From Nitrosopumilaceae archaeon (lineage in GTDB: Archaea; Thermoproteota; Nitrososphaeria; Nitrososphaerales; Nitrosopumilaceae), in assembly GCA_005798405.1 (NCBI GenBank), contig SYJQ01000028.1:62001-126000 (forward strand): DNA of 64,000 nucleotides, given 5' to 3'. This document shows, one piece after another, positions 45,091 through 54,483 of this stretch. Made by a program: the position numbers and the translations under genes. Below the pieces are notes generated by a model. That model saw only the letters and a list, made by a program, of their open reading frames with translations, made no database searches and was not told where the DNA came from. Numbering within the stretch: the first letter of the stretch is position 1; the number at the start of each line of letters is the position of its first letter.

Positions 45091-45438
45091 ATGTTAGATA
45101 AAATAAACATCAATGTGTCAGCCATAGATTATGATAAAACAAGTAAGGCATTAACACAACAGCTCTCCCTTTTAGAAGAAATGGTTCATAGTAAAGATGA
45201 TTTTACAATCACAGATTCAGAATTTGCTTTTGGATGGCATTTTTTTGTTGTGAGTGTCAATAAAGCATTAGTAGAAAAACTCGTTGATCAAATGGGAACA
45301 GAGTTTGACAAAATAAAAGGAAAAGGTATAGAAAAAAAATTTCTTACATGGCTTACAAATAATTTAGAAGGGAAAACTCCTCGATTCAAACTAGCCATTA
45401 AAGAAGAGATGGAATCTAGTAAGTACGGTATTTTTTAA
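45091..45438 (+). CDS. hypothetical protein, 115 residues
   Basis: Not recognised. 115 residues, soluble, with a charged N-terminal helix region (DYDKTSKALTQQLSLLEEMV) and an aromatic patch (EFAFGWHFFVVSV). No motifs seen. TATA-like TTTATTTTATG lies about 30 bases before the ATG at 45091. It sits directly before tRNA-His on the opposite strand. Confidence 0.65.
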   Translation: MLDKININVSAIDYDKTSKALTQQLSLLEEMVHSKDDFTITDSEFAFGWHFFVVSVNKALVEKLVDQMGTEFDKIKGKGIEKKFLTWLTNNLEGKTPRFKLAIKEEMESSKYGIF

Positions 45439-45450
45439 AAAAATTATGTA

Positions 45451-45523
45451 GGCCCTCGAGGGTAATCGAAACCCTGTCCGGGGATCCACAGTCCCCTATA
45501 CTAGCCACTGTACTACGAGGGCC
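45451..45523 (-). tRNA. tRNA-His (GTG)
   Basis: Minus-strand cloverleaf with an 8-bp acceptor GGCCCTCG/CGAGGGCC, meaning the extra G at position -1 is encoded opposite C73, the tRNA-His identity mark. Anticodon stem GGGGA/TCCCC with loop CTGTGGA, giving anticodon GTG. T-arm AGGGT-TTCGATT-ACCCT. No CCA encoded. Confidence 0.95.
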
Positions 45524-45620
45524 ACAAGAATAAAAAATCGTTTATCCTGTAATAATCTTTGATTTTAACACGATGAGAATTAGCCTGTAGATTTATTATT
45601 AACCAACAAGAATTACAGTC

Positions 45621-45701
45621 ATGAGATTTTGGTGGGTAGCTATGGGAATAACAATTGGACTCACATGGGTTGGCGTTAATTATTTGCTCCCATGGAAATA
45701 A
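45621..45701 (+). CDS. tiny single-helix membrane protein (26 residues)
   Basis: A 26-codon ORF, MRFWWVAMGITIGLTWVG followed by VNYLLPWK, forming one transmembrane helix rich in Trp. It stands alone in the gap between tRNA-His and corA. Size and make-up resemble accessory micro-proteins of membrane oxidases, but there is no direct evidence. Coding potential is judged by hydrophobic pattern only. Confidence 0.4.
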   Translation: MRFWWVAMGITIGLTWVGVNYLLPWK

Positions 45702-45787
45702 CCTAAAATTCACAATGTCAGATTATCGATTCAAATGAATAATTAGATTTTAATCAAATTTATCGATCGCTTTAAATTTGTTGAATA

Positions 45788-46819
45788 ATGGTATCATTCA
45801 ACTTGAAAAAAGGATTCATTTCTAACAGATTGCATGTTGGAAAAAAACCCATAGGAGCACCAGTAGAAAGAAAAATAGAAACAGTTCAAGGTAAAAAATT
45901 TCTATGGACAGATTTACAAAGTCCAGATAGAAGCGATGTTGAAAAATTAGCTGAAACTTATCATTTCAATGCATTAAATATTGAGGACTGTATGACAAAA
46001 TTTGAGCTTCCAAAATTAGATAGTTATGATGACCATTTTTTTGTAATATTGCATTTCCCGCCACTTTTACAACAGCCTGGAATTTCAAGGAATAGTCAGC
46101 TTTCAATTTTCATAGGAAAAGATTTTCTTGTAACGGTTCATCAAGGTGATTTGAAACCATTAGTAGATTTAGTGAATATTTGCAAAAATGATTCAGACCA
46201 GCACAGAAAGGAAAGATTACTTGGAAAATCATCAGGATATCTACTTCATGAAATAGTAGACATTTTAGTGGATGATCTCTTGCACATATCAAGAAAAGTA
46301 ATTGCAAATTTAGATGATCTTGAAGACGAAGTATTTGATGAAACAAAATCAGTTGCAAGAAGTATTGCATTACTTCGAAGAGAAATCAACATAATGAGAA
46401 GAATAGCGAATCCATTAAAAAAATTCGTATTAGAGATTGCTAAAAATATTAAAAGATTTTCAGATGAAGAAGATCTTTCATTGTATTTCGACGACGTAAT
46501 TGATCACATTGATAAAGTAATTGAAACTCTAGAAGAGTCAAGAGAAACGATGGAAATTTACAAAGATACAGATTTCATGCTAAGTACTGAAAAAACAAAC
46601 AAAGTGCTTGCTGCATTAACAATAATTTTTACATTTGCAATTCCAGGAACAGTTATCGGAACATTTTATGGTATGAACATAAATTTACCGGGAGGAATAA
46701 ATGAACATCCAACAATTTTAGGACCATATACGTCATTTATAATAATAATTCTTGCATCAGTAATACCAGTAGCATTAATGTTTACTTATTTTAGAAAACT
46801 TGGTTGGATAAGTAATTAA
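45788..46819 (+). CDS. corA: CorA family magnesium/cobalt transporter
   Basis: 343-residue CorA channel. A large cytosolic N-terminal domain has FLWTDLQSPD and LNIEDCM, a long stalk helix follows (about 190-265), and two C-terminal membrane helices with the selectivity loop FYGMNINLPGG (GMN about 298-300). The positively charged end YFRKLGWISN fits the family. Transports Mg2+ (or Co2+) inward. Confidence 0.94.
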   Translation: MVSFNLKKGFISNRLHVGKKPIGAPVERKIETVQGKKFLWTDLQSPDRSDVEKLAETYHFNALNIEDCMTKFELPKLDSYDDHFFVILHFPPLLQQPGISRNSQLSIFIGKDFLVTVHQGDLKPLVDLVNICKNDSDQHRKERLLGKSSGYLLHEIVDILVDDLLHISRKVIANLDDLEDEVFDETKSVARSIALLRREINIMRRIANPLKKFVLEIAKNIKRFSDEEDLSLYFDDVIDHIDKVIETLEESRETMEIYKDTDFMLSTEKTNKVLAALTIIFTFAIPGTVIGTFYGMNINLPGGINEHPTILGPYTSFIIIILASVIPVALMFTYFRKLGWISN

Positions 46820-46826
46820 AAATAAT

Positions 46827-47645
46827 TCAAACCAGTGATTTTTCATGTAAATTGATTTTCACTTTAGTTAATGATAGTTGTAGATTATCCGGAATTACAA
46901 TAAGCAATCCTGAATTTTTTTCCACATTATTACAAATTCCGCTAAAACTATTATGATTTATAGCAAAACATCCATCTTGAGTGTAAAATGTAAAAGAACG
47001 ATCTTCCAAATAATGTTCTAATTCATTTTTAGAAGGTATGAAATATACATCAAATGCAGTATTTTTATCATTTATTGAAACTGCAAATTCATAAGAAGTT
47101 AAATCTTTTGAAGTACAAATGGGTATGAATTGAGCATGTCCTTGCTTTACAATTTTTTCTTGTGTTTCTAAAGTATATTTTTTATTTTGAATATTTGGAT
47201 AAATTGATACATATGGATCATTATTTAATTGAGTCCCTTGAATTAATTCAATATCATTACGAATGCTGTCAATTGCATACCGATAAAGATGTGGCTTCCA
47301 ACTAGATTCGCAATTACTAAATTCATGTTTTAATTCAACGAATGATTTATGTTTTTGATATTGTAATTGATTGGAATTATAATTATCTAACATTTTGATG
47401 TCAAAAGAACCATAATCAGATATTTTAACATCAGATTTTACATTGGGATTTGACCACACATTTGTTATTTCATAAATTATATTTCCAGGATAACTATTCC
47501 ATTCGGGTTGGAGATGGATGTAAATGGAATATTTGTTAATATCCTGTTCATAAGATGAGCCAAATATCAAATGACCAAAAAAAGCATTGGATAAAATTAA
47601 AAGAATCGCAATTATTGGAATAACGAAATATAATTTATTTTTCAT
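46827..47645 (-). CDS. hypothetical exported protein, one N-terminal membrane helix
   Basis: 272 residues. An N-terminal hydrophobic helix (5-28, LYFVIPIIAILLILSNAFFG) acts as signal or anchor; the rest is an outside-facing domain with Cys residues (FSNCESSW, ICTSKDLTS, QDGCFAIN, GICNNVEKN) that may form disulfides. No family recognised. Lies convergent to corA with a 7-base gap. Confidence 0.7.
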   Translation of the reverse strand: MKNKLYFVIPIIAILLILSNAFFGHLIFGSSYEQDINKYSIYIHLQPEWNSYPGNIIYEITNVWSNPNVKSDVKISDYGSFDIKMLDNYNSNQLQYQKHKSFVELKHEFSNCESSWKPHLYRYAIDSIRNDIELIQGTQLNNDPYVSIYPNIQNKKYTLETQEKIVKQGHAQFIPICTSKDLTSYEFAVSINDKNTAFDVYFIPSKNELEHYLEDRSFTFYTQDGCFAINHNSFSGICNNVEKNSGLLIVIPDNLQLSLTKVKINLHEKSLV

Positions 47646-47799
47646 AGTAATTCAAACAGTATTTCTTAAATTATTATACAATACCAAAATTTGATTGTAT
47701 AAGTAAAATAACGAATAAAGGCCATATTCAAGATTATCTAATGGATAATTTCTCATGTAAAATGAGCTTAAATAAATACAAGATATGATAACCTCAATC

Positions 47800-48072
47800 A
47801 TGGTAAAAATTAGAATTAGAACAGGTAGAGGAACTGGAACTAGAGAAATTGATGATGGTGGAAAATCTTGGGCAGGAGATGCATACCAGAAAGTCCAAGA
47901 AGAAAAGAAGAAACAAGCAGCAAACAGAATGGTCCATACAGGTAGAGGAACTGGATCAAAGAGACTAGGGGATTTACCAGATGCAAAACCAAGACCTTCA
48001 ACAGAGGGAATGACAAGAATCACAGGTAGAGGAACTGGGTCAAGAAAGAGCACAAATAAAGGATCATCATAA
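47800..48072 (+). CDS. small basic protein with three TGRGTG motifs
   Basis: 90 residues from ATG 47800 (MVKIRIRTGRGTG); an upstream ATG at 47785 would add five. Three copies of TGRGTG (near residues 8, 47 and 75) are encoded by an identical 17-base sequence and separated by charged linkers with many Lys/Arg. The protein looks unfolded and could bind RNA or DNA. A reading frame on the other strand (47652-48053) is a shadow: its repeated DPVPLPV units are the antisense of the TGRGTG units. Not a family I know. Confidence 0.7.
   Translation: MVKIRIRTGRGTGTREIDDGGKSWAGDAYQKVQEEKKKQAANRMVHTGRGTGSKRLGDLPDAKPRPSTEGMTRITGRGTGSRKSTNKGSS
47821..48038 (+). repeat. 17-bp unit repeated three times within the TGRGTG gene
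   Basis: ACAGGTAGAGGAACTGG occurs at 47821-47837, 47938-47954 and 48022-48038, without mismatch. Synonymous positions are identical across copies, unlike what amino-acid selection alone would predict. Confidence 0.85.
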
Positions 48073-48167
48073 AAACCTCAATTTTCATTTTTAAGGATTT
48101 ATTCTAGTCGATACTATCAAAAAAGACTAAAAATCATATTTAATTATCATCGATGTTTTAGATTGTT

Positions 48168-48593
48168 GTGAAAAAGATTGAAAGCATACTAGTGCCACTT
48201 GATGGTTCAAAATCATCTCTAAAAGGGTTGAAATTGGCATCGATAATAGCAAAACCATTAGATGCAAAAATTACAGGCATAAATGTTGTCAGATATTCAT
48301 TAGGATTTCAATTTCCAGTTTCATCTGAAATTAAGCAGAAACACATCAAGGGAGCTGAAACAATAATCACAGAAGCTCAAAAAAGCGTAATAAAAGATAA
48401 AGTCTCATTTACAGGAAAAATTCTCAAAGGAGAAAGCATAGGCAAAGCAATTACAAAATTTTCAAAAACTAAGAAATTTGATCTAATCATAATAGGTTCA
48501 AGAGGGCCAGATCCAGGTTCTGAGATATTTCTTGGGAGTGTAGCAAATTATTTACTACATAAATCAAAGATACCAATCACCATAGTGAAATAA
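48168..48593 (+). CDS. universal stress protein (UspA family)
   Basis: 141-residue single-domain Usp; start GTG 48168 (MKKIESILVPLDGSKSS). The ATP-binding loop GSRGPDPGSEIFLGSVAN (around 110-127) fits the G-x2-G-x9-G(S/T) pattern. Such proteins bind ATP and respond to stress; target unknown. Confidence 0.93.
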   Translation: MKKIESILVPLDGSKSSLKGLKLASIIAKPLDAKITGINVVRYSLGFQFPVSSEIKQKHIKGAETIITEAQKSVIKDKVSFTGKILKGESIGKAITKFSKTKKFDLIIIGSRGPDPGSEIFLGSVANYLLHKSKIPITIVK

Positions 48594-48631
48594 TCATAAA
48601 AACAATATTACACAAATTTTAAATTTTAATA

Positions 48632-49288
48632 TCAGTTTCCTGTTTTTAGTTTTTTCCAATCAGATAGAAAATTTTCTAGACCAATATCAGTTAGAGGATG
48701 TTGTAACATTTTATCTAAAACAGCAGGAGGTAGAGTTACTACGTGTGCTCCAATTTTTGCTGCATCAACAACATGTATTGGATGACGAATGCTTGCAACA
48801 AGAATCTGTGTTTTAAAATCATCTTTATAATTATCAAATATTTTCTTAATATCTCTAATCAAATTCATTCCATCTTTACCAATATCATCTAATCTACCAA
48901 TAAATGGACTAACATATTTTGCACCTGATTTTGCTGCAAGTAATGCTTGATTTGGTGAAAAAATTAATGTAACATTTACAGGTATTCCTTCAGATGTAAG
49001 ATGTTTGCATGCTTTCAAACCATCAGGAGTCATAGGAACTTTTACGACAACATTTTTACCATATTGACGTAGACGCTTTCCTTCTTCAATCATTCCAGAA
49101 TATTCAGTACTTATAACTTCTAAGCTGACATCGCCTTTGATGATTTTTGTAATTTCTTCCATGACCTTTTTTGGATCACCGCCTTCTTTAGACATAAGAG
49201 AGGGATTTGTTGTGATGCCATCTAACAAACCCATATCATTGAATTTTCTAATTGATTCTAGATTTGCAGTATCAAGAAAAATCTTCAT
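48632..49288 (-). CDS. tal: transaldolase (TalB/fructose-6-phosphate aldolase-type short form)
   Basis: 218-residue short transaldolase. Early segment [29 protein letters not shown] (in parts) is diagnostic. Schiff-base lysine K83 is in [11 protein letters not shown], and [11 protein letters not shown] and [14 protein letters not shown] are conserved. Transfers dihydroxyacetone units in the non-oxidative pentose phosphate pathway. Four-base overlap with the transketolase C-terminal gene. Confidence 0.92.
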   Translation of the reverse strand: MKIFLDTANLESIRKFNDMGLLDGITTNPSLMSKEGGDPKKVMEEITKIIKGDVSLEVISTEYSGMIEEGKRLRQYGKNVVVKVPMTPDGLKACKHLTSEGIPVNVTLIFSPNQALLAAKSGAKYVSPFIGRLDDIGKDGMNLIRDIKKIFDNYKDDFKTQILVASIRHPIHVVDAAKIGAHVVTLPPAVLDKMLQHPLTDIGLENFLSDWKKLKTGN

Positions 49289-50259
49289 AGTTTTCTACTC
49301 CTTATTTCTTTGACTTGTTTTACCATATTAAAAGATGTTATTCCATGTTTTTCTAAAAGTAGTGGAATTTCATTGTCTCTAGCAGATTCACCAAACATGT
49401 CTTGAGCTCCTATTCGTTTTATTGGAACAGGGTATCTCTCAGAAACAGATTCTGTCACAGTAGAACCCATACCTCCCAAGATACTGTGATCTTCACAAGT
49501 AACTATACATCCAGTTTCTCGTGCTGCTTTTTCCAAGAGTTCAGCATCAATTGGTTTTATAGAAAACATGTCCAATACACGACAAGAGATTCCTTCTTGT
49601 TGTAATGATTCAGCTGCCTCAAGCGCCATTCTTACTGTAATGCCACATGTAACTAGGGTGCAATCAGAGCCATCACGTATTGTAATTCCTTTACCAATTT
49701 GGAAATCCTGAGATTCAGAATGAACTACAGGGGTATTTGATCTTGCCATTCTCATATAAAATGGTCCATATTCGTTTGCCATTAACCTAGTTAATTTTGA
49801 AACGGCAAAAGTATCAGCCGGTATGAATACACGAAAGTTTGGAATTACTCGCATAATTGCAATATCTTCAATTTGTTGATGAGAGCCACCATCAGGTCCG
49901 ACAGACAATCCACCATGTGAGACAACTAATTTTACATTTAGTCCTTTTTTGTTTCCAGGCGAGGGATAAGCAATTCCATTTCTTATTTGATCAACTGCAC
50001 GTCCAGGTAGAAATATAGCATAAGTACTAGCAAACGAGATTTTTCCAGACGCTGCTAGACCTGCAGACAAAGAAACCAAATTTGCTTCAGCTATACCTAC
50101 ATTAAAAAATCTGTTTGGAAATATCTTGCCAAATCCAGAAGTTTTAAGAGAGTCTGTTGTGTCTGCACCCAAAACTACTATGTTTGGATTTTCTCTTCCA
50201 AGTTCAATTAGTGTTTTTGAGTACTCTGAACGCATATCAGTCATAATAGGAGGATTCAA
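49285..50259 (-). CDS. transketolase, C-terminal subunit
   Basis: 324-residue split transketolase half with the pyrimidine-binding and C-terminal domains. Seen: [17 protein letters not shown] with catalytic Glu, [42 protein letters not shown] and [10 protein letters not shown]. Works with the N-terminal half encoded directly upstream; overlaps that gene by four bases (minus strand). Confidence 0.93.
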   Translation of the reverse strand: MNPPIMTDMRSEYSKTLIELGRENPNIVVLGADTTDSLKTSGFGKIFPNRFFNVGIAEANLVSLSAGLAASGKISFASTYAIFLPGRAVDQIRNGIAYPSPGNKKGLNVKLVVSHGGLSVGPDGGSHQQIEDIAIMRVIPNFRVFIPADTFAVSKLTRLMANEYGPFYMRMARSNTPVVHSESQDFQIGKGITIRDGSDCTLVTCGITVRMALEAAESLQQEGISCRVLDMFSIKPIDAELLEKAARETGCIVTCEDHSILGGMGSTVTESVSERYPVPIKRIGAQDMFGESARDNEIPLLLEKHGITSFNMVKQVKEIRSRKL

Positions 50260-51944
50260 AGATAACCTGCCTCTTCTGCTATTTTCTTAATCTGCTCTTG
50301 TTTTTCACCAACAACATGTAATCCAATCCATTTCTTTACAAGATCAGATCCCCCTAATTGATTTGCTTTATCAAGTAAGATTTTTCGTTTTGTTTTGAGA
50401 ACTTGATTTCTGAAATCCCTTATAGCCCCACGTACATCTTGTTTTCCAATAATTGCACTGCCACCTACAAAAGATCTGGCACCATCTGCAAAACAAGAAC
50501 CTATATTATCAAGAGTCACACCGCCGTCAGCCTCAATACAGCCTGAAAAATGGTGTTCATTTAGAAGAGTGTTCAATCTAATCATTTTTCCATGTGTTTC
50601 TTCAATGTATTTTTGACCTGATTTTCCAGGTATAACTGACATTACAATGAGTTGATCAAGTGTAGACATGAATTTGTAAGACCATTCAGGAAATTCAGTG
50701 TCAGGATTAATTGCAAGACCAACACCAACCTTATTCTGTTTTAAGAGATCATGAATTTCGCCAAAGCTTGATTCATCACAAACTTCAACATGAACTGTAA
50801 TGATGTCACTACCTGCTTCAACATAGTCCCTGACATGTTTTACAGGTTCGTTAATCATTAAGTGAGAATCAAACGGAATTACAGTTAGAGAACGTAATTC
50901 TTGGATTTTTCTATGATCAAAAGTTTTGGTTGGAACAAATTGTCCATCCATCACATCAAGATGAATGTAGTCAGCTCTTCCAGTTACACAACGTTTTACT
51001 TCATTTTCCAGATTCGTCATATCACCTGCAATGATTGAAGGTGCAATCATAAACTGAGAGTCAAGCTCTAAATTAATTATTGGTGTTACATCTGAATCTG
51101 GAGCTTTTCCATGCCATTGTGGGTTATCTTCCATATGTTCAACTCCTTTTCCTTTAATTGTTCTAGCGATAATTATAGATGGAATACCTTTTGTTGAATT
51201 TGCTTTAGTAATTGCTGCATCAATTTGTTCGATTCTGTGCCCATCTATTTCAATTACATTCCATCCAAATGATCTCCATTTATCACCAGTTTTCCATCGT
51301 GATGCATCTTTCCACATTTCAGAAATGTCATCACCTTCTAATTTTTCATCTAACGGCATGATTTTTTCAGTGTAAGAATCCTGTTGGATAAAATTTCTAT
51401 CTAAAAAGGCAGTAAGATTATCTACTTTATATTTTGCAGCCGTCATTGCAGCTTCCCATACTTGTCCTTCATCAGATTCGCCATCACCCATTATAGTATA
51501 GATATGATGATTTTTGCCATCAATTTTTGCAGCAAGTGCGACACCTACAGAATAAGATAGTCCAGTTCCCAAAGAACCACCACAGAATTCAACCCCAGGA
51601 CATTTTAGATCAGGATGCCCCTGTAATTTACTACCAAATTTTCTTAAAGTTTCAAGCTCTGATTCTGGAAAATAACCTGCAATAGCCATATTTGAAAACA
51701 AACCAGGTGCAGCATGTCCCTTAGATAAGATCAATCGATCTCGATCATCCCATTGTGGGTTTTTAGAATTATATCGTAAGTGTTTGTAAAATAAACATCC
51801 TAAAAGTTCAGCCATTGAAAAAGAACCCCCAGGATGACCAGATCCGGCATTGTTTGTTGCTTTAATTACTAATTTACGGGCTAGTAGAACATTTTTCTTG
51901 ATTTGATAATAATTAAGCCCCATTTCTTGATTACACTCCTTCAC
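50256..51944 (-). CDS. fusion: transketolase N-terminal domain + ribulose-phosphate 3-epimerase
   Basis: 562 residues, two enzymes in one chain. Residues ~1-290 are transketolase N-terminal half with the thiamine diphosphate motif GDGESDEG (153-160) ending in N184, and NAGSGHPGGS (32-41). Residues ~299-515 are ribulose-phosphate 3-epimerase: APSIIAGDM, H328/D330 (IHLDVMDG), H361 (DSHLM), MSVIPGKSGQK and D473 (EADGGVT), i.e. the metal ligands are present. A ~45-residue tail follows. The reading frame is uninterrupted, so the fusion is real in this sequence. Confidence 0.92.
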   Translation of the reverse strand: MKECNQEMGLNYYQIKKNVLLARKLVIKATNNAGSGHPGGSFSMAELLGCLFYKHLRYNSKNPQWDDRDRLILSKGHAAPGLFSNMAIAGYFPESELETLRKFGSKLQGHPDLKCPGVEFCGGSLGTGLSYSVGVALAAKIDGKNHHIYTIMGDGESDEGQVWEAAMTAAKYKVDNLTAFLDRNFIQQDSYTEKIMPLDEKLEGDDISEMWKDASRWKTGDKWRSFGWNVIEIDGHRIEQIDAAITKANSTKGIPSIIIARTIKGKGVEHMEDNPQWHGKAPDSDVTPIINLELDSQFMIAPSIIAGDMTNLENEVKRCVTGRADYIHLDVMDGQFVPTKTFDHRKIQELRSLTVIPFDSHLMINEPVKHVRDYVEAGSDIITVHVEVCDESSFGEIHDLLKQNKVGVGLAINPDTEFPEWSYKFMSTLDQLIVMSVIPGKSGQKYIEETHGKMIRLNTLLNEHHFSGCIEADGGVTLDNIGSCFADGARSFVGGSAIIGKQDVRGAIRDFRNQVLKTKRKILLDKANQLGGSDLVKKWIGLHVVGEKQEQIKKIAEEAGYL

Positions 51945-52002
51945 AAATTTAATAAAAATCTACTTCTGCAAAATTTTAATCTGATAGTCACCAAGTGATA
52001 TT

Positions 52003-52380
52003 ATGAATATCAAAGAAAAAGTGCCAATATTGGTTTATGATAATCAATGTTATTTGTGTGTGAAATTTGCAAAAATGGTTGAATTTCTTACAAGAGGTAA
52101 TTTGACAATGATCGGACATTATTCAGAGCTTGGCGTAAAACTAGGAAAAACAATATTGGGGGAATCAGCATTGAAAATGTTTTGGTTAATAGATGAAAAA
52201 ACAGCATACGGTGGAAGAGCTGCACTTTTGCCACTGTTAATAACAATAATTACAACAAAGAAAGAAAAATCTAGAAAAAATAAAGCAAATATAGAATGTG
52301 ACCAAGGTTGTAAAACTGTAAAAGCCGTGTTTATAAGATCTGCGAGTCTATTCTCAAATAGTAAAAAAATAGATCTCTAG
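52003..52380 (+). CDS. DCC family thiol-disulfide oxidoreductase (DUF393)
   Basis: 125 residues. The redox motif C16-x-x-C19 (YDNQCYLCVKF) follows the first strand, as in the DCC family, and AYGGRAALLPLL is typical of the middle. Possibly a cytoplasmic disulfide-handling protein; partner unknown. Confidence 0.85.
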   Translation: MNIKEKVPILVYDNQCYLCVKFAKMVEFLTRGNLTMIGHYSELGVKLGKTILGESALKMFWLIDEKTAYGGRAALLPLLITIITTKKEKSRKNKANIECDQGCKTVKAVFIRSASLFSNSKKIDL

Positions 52381-52418
52381 TAAATCTAAATAATACATAA
52401 AGCTCAGATTTCATAATA

Positions 52419-53894
52419 ATGAAGATAAAAGTAGAAAATCCAAATAATTTAAAAAAGAAAACAGCGATGCTCTGTGGATTTGTTTTAGAAGATTCAGATA
52501 AAATATTAGGATTTGAAAACGTAGATTCTAAAATCAATCCATCAATAAAACAATCAATAAAGGATATGAGTGGAATATTTGGTAAAATATTGGTTATTCC
52601 TACTCCAGGCATACCACCGCAGAGGATACTCTTAGCAGGACTAGGTAAAAAAGAGAAATTCAATAATGATACCATAAGATTTGTTTCAGGTAAAATTGCT
52701 CAGAAAGCTAGAGAATTAAAACTAAAAGAATTTTCCATAATACCACCTCCAAATTCTGTAATAGAGTCTATTTCATCAGTATCTCAAATAGTGGAAGGAT
52801 GTAAAATGTCTCTTTATAAATTTGATAAATATAAATCAAAAAAGGAAAACAGTATTCCAGATCTTTCAATTTTAATTTCAAAATCAGAAAAAATTTTAAA
52901 AGCAATAAGAATTGCAGAAATCGTTGCAGATGGAGCTGTATATACAAAGAGTATCGGCAATCTACCTCCAAATCAATGTATGCCTGCAACGTTGGCAAAT
53001 TTTGCAAAAATAATATCAAAAAAAAACAACATGAAATGCAATATAATTTCAAAAAATGAACTAAGAAAGAAAGGGTTCGGAGGAATTACCGCAGTAGGAC
53101 AGGGAAGTAAAAATGAACCTAAACTGATAATTTTAGAACATAATCGTGGTTCTAGAAATGAAAAACCAATTGTATTAGTTGGCAAAGCAGTAACATTTGA
53201 CACAGGTGGGATTTCTTTAAAACCAGGTGAAAAAATGGATGAAATGAAATTCGATAAATGTGGAGGATGTACAGTCATTGGAATAATGAAAGCAGTTTCA
53301 GAATTAAAATTACCAATCAACATAGTAGGAATTATTCCCTCAGTTGAAAATATGCCAGGTGGAGAGTCATATAGACCTGGGGACATCATAAAATTATACA
53401 GTGGAAAGACTGCAGAGATACTAAATACAGATGCAGAAGGTAGATTGATTTTAGCAGATGCATTATCATATGGAGAAAAACAGTATTCACCAAAAGCAAT
53501 TATTGATTTTGCAACATTGACAGGAGCATGCATAATTGCGCTAGGTACAAACATAGCAGGAATGATCTCAAATAATGACAAGCTATCACAGAAAATAGTA
53601 AAATCATCAAAGAAAACAACAGAAGAGGTTTGGGAGCTTCCATTAAATGACGATTATATGGATATGGTAAAATCAGATGTAGCAGATATGAAAAATGTTG
53701 GAATTGGAAGAGCTGCAGGCACCATTACTGCTGCTGCTTTTTTAAAAAATGCGATTAAAGATACACCTTGGGCTCATATCGACATTGCAGGTGTTGCATG
53801 GACACAGGTTGGAACAAAAGAAAAACCCTACAATCCAAAAGGCGCTACAGGTTTTGGAGTAAGATTGATTCTAGATTACTTACAAAATACATAA
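52419..53894 (+). CDS. pepA: leucyl aminopeptidase (M17)
   Basis: 491-residue metallo-aminopeptidase. The diagnostic segments are VGKAVTFDTGGISLKP (metal/substrate), NTDAEGRLILAD (signature), and GRAAGTITAAAFL. The C-terminal domain holds both metal ions; the N-terminal domain is about 160 residues. Removes N-terminal residues from peptides. Confidence 0.95.
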   Translation: MKIKVENPNNLKKKTAMLCGFVLEDSDKILGFENVDSKINPSIKQSIKDMSGIFGKILVIPTPGIPPQRILLAGLGKKEKFNNDTIRFVSGKIAQKARELKLKEFSIIPPPNSVIESISSVSQIVEGCKMSLYKFDKYKSKKENSIPDLSILISKSEKILKAIRIAEIVADGAVYTKSIGNLPPNQCMPATLANFAKIISKKNNMKCNIISKNELRKKGFGGITAVGQGSKNEPKLIILEHNRGSRNEKPIVLVGKAVTFDTGGISLKPGEKMDEMKFDKCGGCTVIGIMKAVSELKLPINIVGIIPSVENMPGGESYRPGDIIKLYSGKTAEILNTDAEGRLILADALSYGEKQYSPKAIIDFATLTGACIIALGTNIAGMISNNDKLSQKIVKSSKKTTEEVWELPLNDDYMDMVKSDVADMKNVGIGRAAGTITAAAFLKNAIKDTPWAHIDIAGVAWTQVGTKEKPYNPKGATGFGVRLILDYLQNT

Positions 53895-53974
53895 TTTCAA
53901 AGTTTGAAATTAGATCAATATCATTATTGAAAATTAGTTTCTACATTATTATACAAAAATATCATCAAGATAAC

Positions 53975-54106
53975 ATGGTAAAAAAGAATTCTTGTGATTG
54001 TAACGACGTACATCATACAGGACATGATTATGTACATTACAAACACATATGCAATCAATGTATTCATCCAGATGGGCACATACATAAAATTGGAGAAAAA
54101 CAATGA
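53975..54106 (+). CDS. tiny Cys/His-rich protein (43 residues)
   Basis: ORF of 43 codons from ATG 53975. Four Cys and at least eight His (SCDCNDVHHTGHDYVHYKH, then CNQCIHPDGHIHK) suggest metal binding, perhaps zinc or copper. Its last four bases overlap the ATG of the next gene (ATGA), which favours a real, translationally coupled pair. Not a recognised family. Confidence 0.55.
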   Translation: MVKKNSCDCNDVHHTGHDYVHYKHICNQCIHPDGHIHKIGEKQ

Positions 54107-54291
54107 CTGTTGAAAACGCAACAATGAGATTAAGTGATCTCATAATGGAGCGTGAACAGCTCAAAGAATTAATTCAAAAAGAATTGAAATACAACATAAC
54201 AGAGAGTGCTAAAACAAGTGTGATTGCAACTGTTGATTTTCTAAATGATGAAATAGCAACGCTTAAAGATATTTTAAAAGAATTGGATTAA
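54103..54291 (+). CDS. small helical protein (62 residues)
   Basis: 62 residues, nearly all helical and charged (LIMEREQLKELIQKELKYN...FLNDEIATLKDILKELD), likely a short coiled coil. Overlaps the tiny Cys/His-rich gene by four bases (ATGA). Function unknown. Confidence 0.6.
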   Translation: MTVENATMRLSDLIMEREQLKELIQKELKYNITESAKTSVIATVDFLNDEIATLKDILKELD

Positions 54292-54292
54292 A

Positions 54293-54421
54293 TTAATAGC
54301 CTCTGCTGTTTCTGTCTGGTTTGTCACTATTTGGATTTCTAAAACCATGTTTATCCATCATGTGATTTAGAAATCGTATATCATCTGAAAATTGTTGTCC
54401 ACATACAACACAGTTAGGCAT
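54293..54421 (-). CDS. tiny C2H2 zinc-finger protein
   Basis: From ATG 54421: MPNCVVCGQQFSDDIRFLNH followed by MMDKHGFRNP, i.e. C-x2-C-x12-H-x4-H, a classical C2H2 finger with a short tail (42 residues). Longer in-frame starts (54451, 54517) are possible, but 54517 falls inside the 5S rRNA gene. It lies immediately downstream of 5S rRNA on the same strand. Such mini-fingers may bind DNA or RNA. Confidence 0.6.
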   Translation of the reverse strand: MPNCVVCGQQFSDDIRFLNHMMDKHGFRNPNSDKPDRNSRGY

Positions 54422-54483
54422 TGAAATCATAGTTGAGATCATAAAATCCATATTAAAAGATTGATTGAAAAGAGAATAGAAAA

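Noticed and set aside
47652-48053. Minus-strand frame with repeated DPVPLPV units
   Set aside because: It is the antisense image of the TGRGTG repeat gene; codon make-up and composition favour the plus strand.
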